Origin: an uncultured Chromatiaceae bacterium
GTDB taxonomy: Bacteria > Pseudomonadota > Gammaproteobacteria > Enterobacterales > Alteromonadaceae
Direction: 5' to 3'
DNA length: 64,000 bases
Assembly (NCBI GenBank): GCA_937978655.1
Contig: CALJUX010000075.1
Span: 39,694-103,693 of the forward strand
The position numbers and the translations under genes were made by a program. Positions 1 to 8,519 of this stretch are shown in pieces. Positions within the stretch are counted from its first letter, which is position 1. Every line of letters starts with the position of its first letter. The notes beneath the pieces were generated by a model. The model made no database searches, was not told where the DNA came from, and worked only from the letters and a program-made list of their open reading frames with translations.

Positions 1-213
1 GGCGCCATTATTGACCTGGCGAAAAACCTGCAGCTGGATGTGGTGGCGGAAGGGGTTGAAGAACAGGCCTGCGCGGAGAAACTGACCCGGATGGGTTGTC
101 TGCGCGCGCAGGGATTTTTATTCAGTCAGCCATTTGCGCTGGCCGGCTTGCCGGCCTGGATGCGGCAACATCAGTTTAATGCCGGCACTGTCCAGCGGCC
201 GGGTCTGCTCTGA
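1..213 (+). CDS. EAL-domain cyclic-di-GMP phosphodiesterase, C-terminal fragment
   Basis: The window opens inside an open frame that gives 70 residues before TGA. The visible part holds the last EAL-domain signatures: VAEGVE (the glutamate needed for metal binding and catalysis) and a GC..AQGFLFSQP stretch that forms the end of the TIM barrel. The family hydrolyses c-di-GMP at the membrane or in the cytoplasm. Whether a GGDEF, PAS or membrane domain precedes it cannot be seen. It is a separate gene from the GGDEF/EAL protein at 1926, so two c-di-GMP proteins lie within 4 kb. Confidence 0.85.
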   Translation, partial: GAIIDLAKNLQLDVVAEGVEEQACAEKLTRMGCLRAQGFLFSQPFALAGLPAWMRQHQFNAGTVQRPGLL

Positions 214-226
214 AGTGGCTGCTGGC

Positions 227-1264
227 TCAGCCTTGTTGCCGGGCCTGAATAAATGCCAGCACTAAGGCGGTTAATATCTGACCGGCTTCGTTAAAACCGG
301 CTTTTAATCCGGCCGGATGCTGCGAAGGTGCGGCTTCTGCCAGATGTAAATAACGTACCCGCGGCAATTGGGCCAGTTGCCAGACATAAAATTCGGCATC
401 CGGGACCGACACTCCGCAGTTGGTGTAAGCACTGACCGGCATCCCGCTGATACTGTCGGTATCGAGTTCAATGCCAAGAGGTTTGCTGTCATCACGGCCG
501 ACAAACTGAATAGCCTGTGCCAGTGCATCCGCCAATGTGATCTGGCGGCGTTGCCAGATTTGTTGATAACTGCAAAAAGCCGCCCCAGCCTGGGTTAACT
601 GCTCAAGCGCGCTGGTGGCGTTTTTCAGCTCATGCAAACCCAGTACAAAATACTTGCGTAACCAACCGGCCTGATGGGCATAACTGAAACCATTGCCGCT
701 GTGGCGGCCTTCCAACAGGCGGAAGTCACAATGTGGGTCCAGATTGATCGCGTCAACACTTTGGCCGGCATGACCGGCTAAAGCCTGCAGGATTGGCAGT
801 GCATTGTTGTGGCCACCGCCAATGACAATCGGGATCAGTCCGGCATCAAAACAGGCCCGCAGCACAGCGGTGACACGCAGGTCGAGTTCAGCACAGAGCG
901 CCCGCAGCTGAGCCAGCTGCGTTTCATTGCCGGCATCCAGCCCCTGTGAACGTTGCTGCAGATCGGCACAGGCGACTGTACCGGCCAGCAACAGTTCGCC
1001 AGATTTAGCAAACAGATTGTCCTGCAAATTGATAAAACGGCTTAAAAAAGCGGCAAAGCCCTGATCGGCGCCGCCATTGCCCAGATTTGCGCGTGGGCCA
1101 ATATCTTCCGGGATACCCAACAATACATAACGACAACCCTGTTGTACTGCACTTACCAACGCTTCTTCCAGCGGTAACAACGGATTCAGAAACTGTAACG
1201 CGGCACCGAGCCGGCGTTCGCCGGCGCGCTGTTGTTGCCAGGCCGCCAGATCGGCGGCCTGCAT
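227..1264 (-). CDS. Ureohydrolase (arginase/agmatinase/formimidoylglutamase family)
   Basis: A binuclear manganese hydrolase of the ureohydrolase fold, which releases urea or formamide from guanidino or formimino substrates. The metal motifs are visible in order: GGGHNN, then LDPHCD (the DxHxD motif), then ELDTDS (the DxD motif). The open frame runs back to 1330, overlapping the 3' end of rraA by 53 bases. I place the start at the ATG at 1264, just past the rraA stop. A TTG at 1285 or the ATG at 1330 are alternatives, and none has a strong ribosome site. It follows rraA by 13 bases and is probably co-transcribed. Formimidoylglutamase (HutG) is the likeliest activity, but no other hut gene is in view, so the substrate is unproven. 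Confidence 0.75.
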   Translation of the reverse strand: MQAADLAAWQQQRAGERRLGAALQFLNPLLPLEEALVSAVQQGCRYVLLGIPEDIGPRANLGNGGADQGFAAFLSRFINLQDNLFAKSGELLLAGTVACADLQQRSQGLDAGNETQLAQLRALCAELDLRVTAVLRACFDAGLIPIVIGGGHNNALPILQALAGHAGQSVDAINLDPHCDFRLLEGRHSGNGFSYAHQAGWLRKYFVLGLHELKNATSALEQLTQAGAAFCSYQQIWQRRQITLADALAQAIQFVGRDDSKPLGIELDTDSISGMPVSAYTNCGVSVPDAEFYVWQLAQLPRVRYLHLAEAAPSQHPAGLKAGFNEAGQILTALVLAFIQARQQG

Positions 1265-1277
1265 CGGTTGTAAATAG

Positions 1278-1763
1278 TTATTCAATGTCCAGCGGCTCCG
1301 CGGACAGGATAATGCCGGTACTGTCGGCATAAATGTGATCTTCGGGCAGGAAGGTCACCCCGGCAAAATTCACCGGCACGTCGGTTTCACCAAAACCCTG
1401 GTCGTCGGCCCGCACCGGGATGGCGTTTACGGCCTGAATACCCAGATCAAAATCTTCCAGCGTATCGACATCGCGCACGCTGCCATAACAAATAATGCCT
1501 TCCCAGCCGTTTTCAGACGCCAGTGCAGCCAGTTCCGCATCGATCAGGGCACGGCGCGCTGAGCCACCGCCGTCAATTAACAATACTTTGCCAACGCCCG
1601 GATCAGTCAGCATCTGGCGCACCAGACCGTTGTCTTCAAAGCACTTCACTGTGTGGATCACACCACCAAAGGAACGGCGACCGCCATAGTTGGCAAAAAT
1701 AGGCTCAACCACGTCAATCATGTCGGCATACAGATCACATAATTCAGAAGTATTGTATTGCAT
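1278..1763 (-). CDS. rraA: Ribonuclease E activity regulator RraA
   Basis: 161 residues, the usual length for RraA, which binds RNase E and lowers mRNA decay. The family is recognisable throughout: a start resembling MQYNTSELCDLY, a GGRRSFGG loop, LLIDGGGS, and GIICYGSVRDVD. RraA is related in fold to oxaloacetate decarboxylase/HMG aldolases, but the overall match is to the RNase E inhibitor group. The ATG at 1763 follows a GGGA ribosome site. A promoter lies 38-65 bases upstream (1801-1828). The downstream ureohydrolase begins within the last codons or just after the stop. Confidence 0.93.
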   Translation of the reverse strand: MQYNTSELCDLYADMIDVVEPIFANYGGRRSFGGVIHTVKCFEDNGLVRQMLTDPGVGKVLLIDGGGSARRALIDAELAALASENGWEGIICYGSVRDVDTLEDFDLGIQAVNAIPVRADDQGFGETDVPVNFAGVTFLPEDHIYADSTGIILSAEPLDIE

Positions 1764-1800
1764 GGTAATTCCCGCCTGTTGATCAAATGGTTAGCTGGAC

Positions 1801-1828
1801 AGTATAAACGGATCTCCTTTAAGCTCAA
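1801..1828 (-). promoter_or_regulatory. Sigma-70 promoter for rraA
   Basis: Read on the minus strand: TTGAGC, 16 bases, TATACT. It lies 38 bases before the rraA start and directs transcription toward it. Both hexamers match consensus well. It is a sequence-only call. Confidence 0.55.
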
Positions 1829-1925
1829 GCACAGAGCCGCGGTTGAAATCTGCAGGGAATCACAGTGCAAAACCGTTTTAGCTGTGTTAGTTTTTGCTTA
1901 ATTTAGTCGTTTTTGGTCTTTCCCC

Positions 1926-3935
1926 TTGAGCTTCGAACTGACACTGGCCCGCATCTCTTTGCTCCTGATCCAGGCCGGGTTGTCCTGCGCCCTGAGTTTT
2001 ATTCTGTGGTATTTCTACCGGATCTACCTGCGGCATTATCTGAAGTCCTGGTCGGTCGCATTTATCGCCTTTGCTGCTTATCTGTTGCTGCTCACCGGTT
2101 ATACCTTATTGCCCGCTGGCTCTGGCTGGACGCACGTGCTGAGGCTGGCGCTGGAATTCGGTTATTTATTCAGCAGCTATGCCTTTGCAATATTTATCCT
2201 GGTTGGGGTGCGGGAAGCCGTCAGCGCAGAACGCATCGCCAGCCGGCTGGTCAATCAGCTCTTGCTGCTGGTCGCGGCGCTGGCGCTGTGCTCGGTGGTG
2301 TTATTTGTCGGCGATGCTGAACCGACGTTATGGAAAACCTCGGTGCAGGTTAATCTGCGACTGTTGTTTATCGGCGCCGCCTTATTTGTCGCCGGTATCT
2401 GGCTGTTTGCGCTGCCTCATCGTATTTTGATTGCCAGACTGGTCGCAGTCTCCATTTTGTTGTGGGGCATTCAGATGCTGGTTCTGGCGCTGGCATCCAG
2501 CTGGTTTGGCGAAGGCCAGACCTTCCTGCGGGTGGTGCTGGTCAGTAAACATCTGGAATTGTTTTTCCAGACCTTATTGGGGCTCGGCCTGGTGGTATGG
2601 CTACAGGATGATGAACGCAGCACCAACCAACAACTGACGGCCAAGACCCGTTATCTGGACACGCACGACCAGCTGACTGGCGCCCTGAACCGTGACGCAT
2701 TGTTGCAGGAATTATCCGGCCTGGTGCAGCAACTGCCGCAACAGCCTTTATTGCTCGTGATGCTTGGTCTGGACCGTTTTAAGACCGTCAATGAAACTGT
2801 CGGGCTGAAGCAGGGCGACCGGATTTTACGCGAAGTAACCCGCCGTTTTGAAACCAGCATTCTGAAGCCCCGGCTGGTGGCGCGTACCGGCGGCGATATT
2901 TTTGCGCTGGTCTTGCAGGATATCCTGACCGACAAACAACGCCAGTTTTGTTTACATCATATTGAGCAGCTTATTGAGAAACCGTTCAGCTTTGACTCCG
3001 GTCTGTTAAAGCTGACCGCCACTATTGGTGTCGCGCAGTTTCCGGATCACGCTGCCAGTGCCGAATCCTTATTGCAAAAAGCCAATATTGCCTTCCATCA
3101 GGCGAAACGTCAGCAACAACGCTGGATCCAGTACCATCAGGGCATGGAAGAAGAAACGGCCCGCTTACTGATGCTGGAAAAAGAGCTGTTGCAGGCGTTA
3201 GAACAGAAACAGTTTGTCTTGTATTACCAGCCGCAGTGGAATATCCGCGAACAGCGGATTGACGGTTTTGAAGCCTTGGTGCGCTGGCATCATCCGGAGC
3301 GGGGCATCGTGATGCCCGGCCAGTTTTTACCGCAAATGGAACAAATCGGTCTGATGCGCGAGCTGGATATGCAGCTGCTGGAGCAGGCGGTGGAAACGCT
3401 GGGGCGCTGGCGCAAACAACAGGTGCAGCTGTCGGTTGCGGTGAATATGTCGCCGATCCATTTTGAGCAGGCGGGCCTGAAACAGCGGATCCAGCAGCTG
3501 TTGCAACAATATGAAGTGCCGCCGACCATGCTGGAGCTGGAGATCACCGAAAATACGGCAATGGGTGATATGGAACAGGGCCGGAACTATGTGACTGAGC
3601 TGCAGCAGATGGGGATCCGGGTGTCGATTGATGACTTCGGCACTGGTTATTCCTCGCTTGGCTATTTACGCCGCATGCCGATCGATAAAATTAAAATCGA
3701 CCGCAGTTTTATTATCGACATGGCAGGCAGCGACTCCGACATGATGATTGTCAAAACCATGATCACGCTGGCGCATGGCCTTGGCAAACGGATCCTGGCT
3801 GAAGGCGTGGAAGATGCCAATCAGCTGCTGTTATTGCGTCATATGGCCTGTGACGCGGCCCAGGGGTATCTGATAGCGAAGCCGCTGCCGGAAGTGGACG
3901 CCCTGGCGCTGTTGCAGCAAAAACTCAGCTTCTGA
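1926..3935 (+). CDS. Membrane-anchored GGDEF/EAL protein, degenerate cyclase, intact phosphodiesterase
   Basis: 669 residues. Residues 1-225 hold about seven hydrophobic segments forming a membrane sensor. A GGDEF domain follows (about 235-395), then an EAL domain (about 415-669). The cyclase signature reads GGDIF instead of GG(D/E)EF, so the catalytic glutamate is lost and diguanylate synthesis is unlikely. The EAL side looks active: EALVRW, VNMSP, LEITEN, DDFGTGYSSL, KIDRSF and AEGVED are all present. The protein is therefore probably a c-di-GMP phosphodiesterase whose GGDEF domain serves regulation, for example GTP binding (inference). The start is a TTG at 1926 without a clear ribosome site. 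No in-frame ATG precedes the first membrane segment. Confidence 0.9.
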   Translation: MSFELTLARISLLLIQAGLSCALSFILWYFYRIYLRHYLKSWSVAFIAFAAYLLLLTGYTLLPAGSGWTHVLRLALEFGYLFSSYAFAIFILVGVREAVSAERIASRLVNQLLLLVAALALCSVVLFVGDAEPTLWKTSVQVNLRLLFIGAALFVAGIWLFALPHRILIARLVAVSILLWGIQMLVLALASSWFGEGQTFLRVVLVSKHLELFFQTLLGLGLVVWLQDDERSTNQQLTAKTRYLDTHDQLTGALNRDALLQELSGLVQQLPQQPLLLVMLGLDRFKTVNETVGLKQGDRILREVTRRFETSILKPRLVARTGGDIFALVLQDILTDKQRQFCLHHIEQLIEKPFSFDSGLLKLTATIGVAQFPDHAASAESLLQKANIAFHQAKRQQQRWIQYHQGMEEETARLLMLEKELLQALEQKQFVLYYQPQWNIREQRIDGFEALVRWHHPERGIVMPGQFLPQMEQIGLMRELDMQLLEQAVETLGRWRKQQVQLSVAVNMSPIHFEQAGLKQRIQQLLQQYEVPPTMLELEITENTAMGDMEQGRNYVTELQQMGIRVSIDDFGTGYSSLGYLRRMPIDKIKIDRSFIIDMAGSDSDMMIVKTMITLAHGLGKRILAEGVEDANQLLLLRHMACDAAQGYLIAKPLPEVDALALLQQKLSF

Positions 3936-4016
3936 GCCCGACACTGCGGTTGTCATGCGCCTGTCACTGAAGCGCTTTAGTCTGAATGCAGACAAGGGCT
4001 ACCGGCAGACGCAGCG

Positions 4017-4541
4017 ATGGTTAAACAACGTTGGATTGAACTGGATCAGCATTATTTCGCCCGTTTATTTCTTGGACTTGGCCAGGGACGTTTACGGCGT
4101 CTGAGTTATTGGATGTCAAAAACGGCCGACGGTCCGCTGTACATCTTGTTGGCCTTGTCACTGTACTGGCTCCAAGATCCGGCCGCGCTGGAGTTTGTCA
4201 CTGTGCTGGCGCTGGCGTTTTGTATTGAATTACCTGCCTATCTGCTGCTGAAAAATCTGTTTCGCCGGCAACGGCCAGCCGTGGCGCTGGCCGGACAAAT
4301 TCAGCCGCATATCGAACCTTCTGACCGCTTCAGTTTGCCGTCGGGGCATACCGCCGGAGCCTTTGTGCTGGTCAGTTGCATTGCTGTGCTGGCCCCGGTC
4401 TGGTTGCCGCTGGCACTGCTGTGGGGCTGTATGGTCGGCATGTCGCGCGTGTTACTGGGCGTGCATTTTCCCGGCGATATTCTGGCCGGCATGGCGCTGG
4501 GCAGCTGCAGTGTCTTGGCCGCTGTGCTGCACCTGAGCTAA
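4017..4541 (+). CDS. PAP2-family membrane phosphatase
   Basis: 174 residues with four to five membrane segments and the full phosphatidic acid phosphatase signature: KNLFRRQRP (motif 1), PSGHTAG (motif 2, catalytic His) and SRVLLGVHFPGD (motif 3, second His and Asp). These enzymes dephosphorylate lipid phosphates such as phosphatidate, PGP or undecaprenyl diphosphate at the periplasmic face. The substrate cannot be read from sequence. The gene follows the GGDEF/EAL gene after about 80 bases and may be co-transcribed. Confidence 0.88.
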   Translation: MVKQRWIELDQHYFARLFLGLGQGRLRRLSYWMSKTADGPLYILLALSLYWLQDPAALEFVTVLALAFCIELPAYLLLKNLFRRQRPAVALAGQIQPHIEPSDRFSLPSGHTAGAFVLVSCIAVLAPVWLPLALLWGCMVGMSRVLLGVHFPGDILAGMALGSCSVLAAVLHLS

Positions 4542-4626
4542 ATATTTAAAAATTCTCTGCAAATTCCTGCAGCGCTGATTTTCTTACCTATGATTAGGCA
4601 GTTAGTCAGCCGGCCGGAGGATGGGG

Positions 4627-6489
4627 ATGTTACGTAATTTATCGATTAAAAACCGTTTATTCGTGAACAGTCTGGTGGTGGGAGCCGCCATGCTGGTGAT
4701 GTTGTTACTGTTAATTTTCCAGAATATGCAGTTCAGCGGTTTATCGGCGATCAACGTGGAAATTGCCGCGATGGAGCGGGATGTGCTGGTGCTGCGCCGG
4801 CATGAAAAAGATTTTCTGATGCGCAAAGAAATCTCCTACAAAGACAAGTTTAATCAGACGATGCAGGAACTGAATCAGGGGCTGAACGCACTGGCACAGG
4901 ACCTGGCCGCGCATGACATCGATACCGGCTCGTTAAATAATTTCCGCCAGCAAACCGCGTTGTATCAGCAGAAATTTGAGTTATTGGTCAAAACGGCAGA
5001 GCAGGTCGGGTTAGATCCACAATCCGGCCTTTACGGCGCACTGCGCGCCGCGGCACATCAGCTCGAAGCCGAGTTCAAACAAGTGAATAACGACACCTTG
5101 CTGGTCAGTTTGTTGCAACTGCGTCGCGCGGAAAAAGATTTTATGCTGCGCGCCGACCTCAAATACCTCGACAGTTTTAATGCTGAATTCAGCCGGTTTC
5201 AATCGCTGCTGGCCGGGCAGAATGCCAGCCCGGCCTTTCAAAGTGCCGCCGACAGCTACGCCGCCGCCTACCGTGATCTGGTGGCAGGCAGCCAGACCAT
5301 GGGCCTGAAACATGACCAGGGTATTATGGGCGAGATGCGTAAAGCGGTGCACGAAACCGAAACCAGCTTGCAGGCGATGACGGACAAAGCCAATGCGGCG
5401 CTGGAGAAAGCCTCAGCAGCCGCCAAGTATCTGGCGTTTACGTTGTTTTTTATCGTACTGGCGGTGGTGGTGGTGCTGGTGCTGCTGACCTCGCGCAGTA
5501 TCCTGCAACCCATTCAGAATGTCTGCCGCACTATTGGCGTGATCCGCAAAGACAACGATTTCCGCCAGCGTGTGGTGGTGGAAGGGCGTGACGAAATGAC
5601 CGTGCTGGCGCAGGATTTTAATGCGATGCTGAGTGACTTTCAGGACCTGGTACGCAGTGTCAATCAGGCGCTGGAAATGCTGGATACTGCGACTGCTGAA
5701 CTGGCGCAATCGACCGCAGAAACCAGTCGCGGCATGGCACAGCAACAGATGGAAAGCGACATGGTGGCAACCGCCGTGACCGAGATGGGCGCCACTATTG
5801 AAGAAATTGCCGGGAATACTGAAAACACCGCCAACAAAGCTGATGCCACCAATCAGAATGCCAGCGCGGGCATGAAAGAGGTGGAACAAACCGTCAGCCG
5901 CATTCGGGCGTTGTCAGACGAGCTGCAGCAGGCGGCTGTGGTTGTGGCCGAACTGGAGCAGGACAGTACCACTATTGGCTCGGTGATTGACGTCATTCGC
6001 GGTATTGCTGAACAAACCAATTTACTGGCGTTAAATGCCGCCATTGAGGCTGCGCGGGCCGGTGAACAGGGCCGTGGTTTTGCCGTGGTGGCTGATGAAG
6101 TTCGCAGTCTTGCCCAACGTACCGCCGAATCGACCCGGCAAATTGAACAAATTATTGCCAGCTTGCAGGGCCGCACCCGCGCTATTGTCGGCTCGATGCA
6201 ACAATGCCGCGAACGCGGGCAAAGTGGTGCTGAACAGGCCGGGATGGCCAGTCGCCTGCTCAGTGCTATCACCGGCGACGTCACGCATATTATGGAAATG
6301 ACCACGCAAATTGCGACTGCAGTGGAAGAGCAAAGCCATGTCGCGGCTGAAGTGAATAAAAACGTCATCCGTATACGCGATATTTCCGAGCAATCGCTGA
6401 AAATTGCCGAACATAATGCGCAAATCAGTGAAGAAGTTGCAGCGCAGGCGACACGTTTACATCAGACCGTTGACAAGTTTAAAGCCTGA
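4627..6489 (+). CDS. Methyl-accepting chemotaxis protein with HBM sensor domain
   Basis: A chemoreceptor of about 620 residues. One membrane segment near residues 15-36 and another near 270-290 bracket a periplasmic helical domain. That domain has two internal modules, each with a matching EKDFLMR / EKDFMLR signature, typical of the helical bimodular (HBM) ligand-binding fold. HAMP and the signalling hairpin follow, with the conserved tip NLLALNAAIEAARAGE and GFAVVADEVR. Two ATGs compete. GGAGG at 4615-4619 is adjacent to the ATG at 4621 but ideally spaced for the ATG at 4627, so I chose 4627. HBM receptors known elsewhere sense organic acids. The ligand here is unknown, and no che genes are in view. 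Confidence 0.92.
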   Translation: MLRNLSIKNRLFVNSLVVGAAMLVMLLLLIFQNMQFSGLSAINVEIAAMERDVLVLRRHEKDFLMRKEISYKDKFNQTMQELNQGLNALAQDLAAHDIDTGSLNNFRQQTALYQQKFELLVKTAEQVGLDPQSGLYGALRAAAHQLEAEFKQVNNDTLLVSLLQLRRAEKDFMLRADLKYLDSFNAEFSRFQSLLAGQNASPAFQSAADSYAAAYRDLVAGSQTMGLKHDQGIMGEMRKAVHETETSLQAMTDKANAALEKASAAAKYLAFTLFFIVLAVVVVLVLLTSRSILQPIQNVCRTIGVIRKDNDFRQRVVVEGRDEMTVLAQDFNAMLSDFQDLVRSVNQALEMLDTATAELAQSTAETSRGMAQQQMESDMVATAVTEMGATIEEIAGNTENTANKADATNQNASAGMKEVEQTVSRIRALSDELQQAAVVVAELEQDSTTIGSVIDVIRGIAEQTNLLALNAAIEAARAGEQGRGFAVVADEVRSLAQRTAESTRQIEQIIASLQGRTRAIVGSMQQCRERGQSGAEQAGMASRLLSAITGDVTHIMEMTTQIATAVEEQSHVAAEVNKNVIRIRDISEQSLKIAEHNAQISEEVAAQATRLHQTVDKFKA

Positions 6490-6492
6490 AAT

Positions 6493-6763
6493 CTAGAGCA
6501 CCATATAGTTTAATAAGCGAACAGCAGAGCAGCCTGAAATTGTCTCAGGCAAGGCGACACAGCGAAGGAATAGTGACGCTCTTTCGAGCTGTGGCAATGC
6601 CGCATGAGGCAATTGCAGGCGCTCCCGGACGGGCGATAGCAGAATGGCCGCATGCGGCGTTAAATTTTCTCGCTTTAGAACCACTAAAGCTTCAAAAATC
6701 TGCCGTGCCTGCGGCCATTCTGCTTATCGCTGCTGCCGCTTTTTAAACTATATGGTGCTCTAG
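6493..6763. mobile_element. Putative MITE with 21-bp perfect terminal inverted repeats, IS630/Tc1-like target
   Basis: A 271-base non-coding block between two convergent genes. The ends, 6493-6513 and 6743-6763, are perfect 21-base inverted repeats (CTAGAGCACCATATAGTTTA plus A). Similarity continues imperfectly for about 15 more bases. Both ends can be read as C-TA-G with GAGCACC inside the TA, as expected if a Tc1/mariner or IS630-type transposase inserted at CTAG and duplicated TA. Inside lie a second inverted repeat (6635-6652 with 6710-6728), a 7-bp hairpin at the centre (about 6672-6690) and a short one at 6532-6550. There is no credible coding frame. The transcript would fold into a long nested hairpin. 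Confidence 0.7.
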
Positions 6764-6796
6764 CTTCCACAGCAGCTTAAACGCCGCTGTGGAAGC
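6763..6796 (-). terminator. Hairpin at the 3' end of the hslVU-DUF971 unit, T-tract missing
   Basis: A perfect 11-bp stem (6763-6773 with 6786-6796, GCTTCCACAGC). Its loop contains the stop codon of the DUF971 gene. The position is right for a terminator on the minus strand, but no T-run follows: the next bases are the end of the inverted-repeat element. The element may have separated the hairpin from its T-tract. Confidence 0.4.
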
Positions 6797-7154
6797 GAAT
6801 GTCTAGTTTGGCATCCCGCACTGCATTGGCGGCTTTCAGCCGCTGCAAATAGTCCTGCCACAGGGTGTCTTTTTGTTCATGCAGCTGGTGCAGGTAGCTC
6901 CAGCTGTACAAACCAGTGTTGTGCCCATCGTCAAATACCAGCTTCACGGCATACTGGCCGACCGGTAAAATCTGGCTGATCGCCACGTCACGTTTGTTCG
7001 CCACCAGCATAGGCGTGCCATGCCCGCGTACTTCTGCCGATGGCGACATCACGCGTAAAAACTCGGCACTGAACTGTGCCAACACAGCGTCAGCAAACAG
7101 CACATCGAGCAGTTTTTGCTTGCGGTGATAATGCAGTTTGCTGACCTGATGCAT
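6777..7154 (-). CDS. DUF971 (GBBH-like N-terminal domain) protein
   Basis: A stand-alone copy, about 125 residues, of the small domain found at the N-terminus of gamma-butyrobetaine hydroxylase. Proteins of this type commonly lie next to hslVU in gammaproteobacteria, and that position is kept here (24 bases after hslU). Seen in the sequence: a central LHYHRKQKLLDVLF region, PSAEVRGHG, and DDGHNTGLYSWSYL, the family's most conserved block. The frame begins with GTG at 7157, but an AAGGA site is better spaced for the ATG at 7154. The function is unknown; iron-sulfur or metal handling has been suggested for the domain. Confidence 0.8.
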   Translation of the reverse strand: MHQVSKLHYHRKQKLLDVLFADAVLAQFSAEFLRVMSPSAEVRGHGTPMLVANKRDVAISQILPVGQYAVKLVFDDGHNTGLYSWSYLHQLHEQKDTLWQDYLQRLKAANAVRDAKLDIRFHSGV

Positions 7155-7178
7155 CACTAGTCCTTATCAAGGGCTGAA

Positions 7179-8510
7179 TTACAGAATAAACCGGCTTAAG
7201 TCTTCATCCTGCACCAGCGCATCGAGATGACTGTCGACATAAGCGGCGTCCACCACTACTTGCTGGCCCTGATGGTCGGCGGCATCAAATGACACCTCTT
7301 CCAGCAAGCGCTCCATCACGGTGTAAAGCCGGCGCGCGCCGATATTTTCGGTGCGTTCGTTCACCTGCCAGGCCGCATTGGCGATGCGCTTGATGCCATC
7401 TTCAGTAAATTTCAGCTGTACGCCTTCAGTCGCCAGCATTGCCACTGTTTGTTCGGTCAATGACGCTTTCGGTTCGGTCAGAATACGTTCAAAGTCTGCA
7501 GCCGTCAGCGGTTGCAGTTCGACCCGGATCGGTAACCGGCCTTGTAACTCCGGCACTAAATCTGACGGTTTGGCCAGTTGGAAGGCGCCGGAGGCGATAA
7601 ACAGAATATGGTCGGTTTTGACCATGCCGTGTTTGGTGTTCACGCTGCAGCCCTCAATTAACGGCAACAAATCGCGTTGTACACCTTCGCGGGATACGTC
7701 CGGGCCGCTGCTTTCGCCGCGTTTACAGATTTTGTCGATTTCGTCGATGAAAACGATGCCGTTTTGCTCGACTGCTTCTAAGGCTTTGGCTTTCAGCTCT
7801 TCCGGATTGACCAGCTTGGCGGCTTCTTCATCCACCAGTTGCTTCAGCGCATCTTTGATTTTCAGTTTGCGCTTTTTGGTCTTTTCCTGACCGAGGTTCT
7901 GGAACATCGACTGCAGCTGTTGCGTCATTTCTTCCATGCCCGGTGGTGCCATAATCTCGACGCCAAGCGGGCCGGCGGATAAATCCAGCTCAATTTCTTT
8001 GTCGTCCAGCTGGCCTTCGCGCAGTTTTTTACGGAAAACCTGCCGGGTGTTGGAGTCACTGTCGCTGTTCTCCACTTCGCCCCAGTTGTTGCGGGCGCGC
8101 GGCAACAGTACGTCCAGAATACGTTCTTCGGCGGCCTCTTCGGCACGGAAGCGGTTACGCGCCACTTCCTGCTCGCGAATCATCTTCACGGCGCTGTCAG
8201 TCAGGTCGCGAATGATGCTGTCGACTTCTTTGCCGACATAACCGACTTCAGTGAATTTCGTCGCTTCAACTTTGATAAAAGGTGCATTGGCCAATTTGGC
8301 CAGCCGCCGGGCGATTTCGGTTTTACCCACACCAGTGGGGCCAATCATCAGGATGTTTTTTGGCGTCACTTCCTGGCGCAAAGCCGGGTCCAGCTGCATC
8401 CGGCGCCAGCGGTTACGCAGCGCGATAGCCACAGCGCGTTTGGCGCCTTGCTGACCAATGATATGACGGTCCAGTTCGTGAACAATTTCGCGGGGAGTCA
8501 TTTCCGACAT
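7179..8510 (-). CDS. hslU: HslUV protease ATPase subunit HslU
   Basis: 443 residues, full length. HslU is the AAA+ unfoldase that feeds substrates to HslV in the cytoplasm. Walker A is GPTGVGKT at residues 57-64, Walker B is VFIDEID near residue 250, and the C-terminal EDLSRFIL tail that docks into HslV pockets is intact. The acidic insertion (I-domain) lies around residues 110-240. It starts 9 bases after the hslV stop, so the two subunits are translated from one message. Heat-shock control is usual for the family, but I could not identify a sigma-32 promoter with confidence. Confidence 0.97.
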   Translation of the reverse strand: MSEMTPREIVHELDRHIIGQQGAKRAVAIALRNRWRRMQLDPALRQEVTPKNILMIGPTGVGKTEIARRLAKLANAPFIKVEATKFTEVGYVGKEVDSIIRDLTDSAVKMIREQEVARNRFRAEEAAEERILDVLLPRARNNWGEVENSDSDSNTRQVFRKKLREGQLDDKEIELDLSAGPLGVEIMAPPGMEEMTQQLQSMFQNLGQEKTKKRKLKIKDALKQLVDEEAAKLVNPEELKAKALEAVEQNGIVFIDEIDKICKRGESSGPDVSREGVQRDLLPLIEGCSVNTKHGMVKTDHILFIASGAFQLAKPSDLVPELQGRLPIRVELQPLTAADFERILTEPKASLTEQTVAMLATEGVQLKFTEDGIKRIANAAWQVNERTENIGARRLYTVMERLLEEVSFDAADHQGQQVVVDAAYVDSHLDALVQDEDLSRFIL

Positions 8511-8519
8511 AACAAGGCC

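Noticed and set aside
6540..6746. Small frame inside the inverted-repeat element
   Set aside because: It lies across hairpin arms, has no ribosome site and no protein-like pattern.
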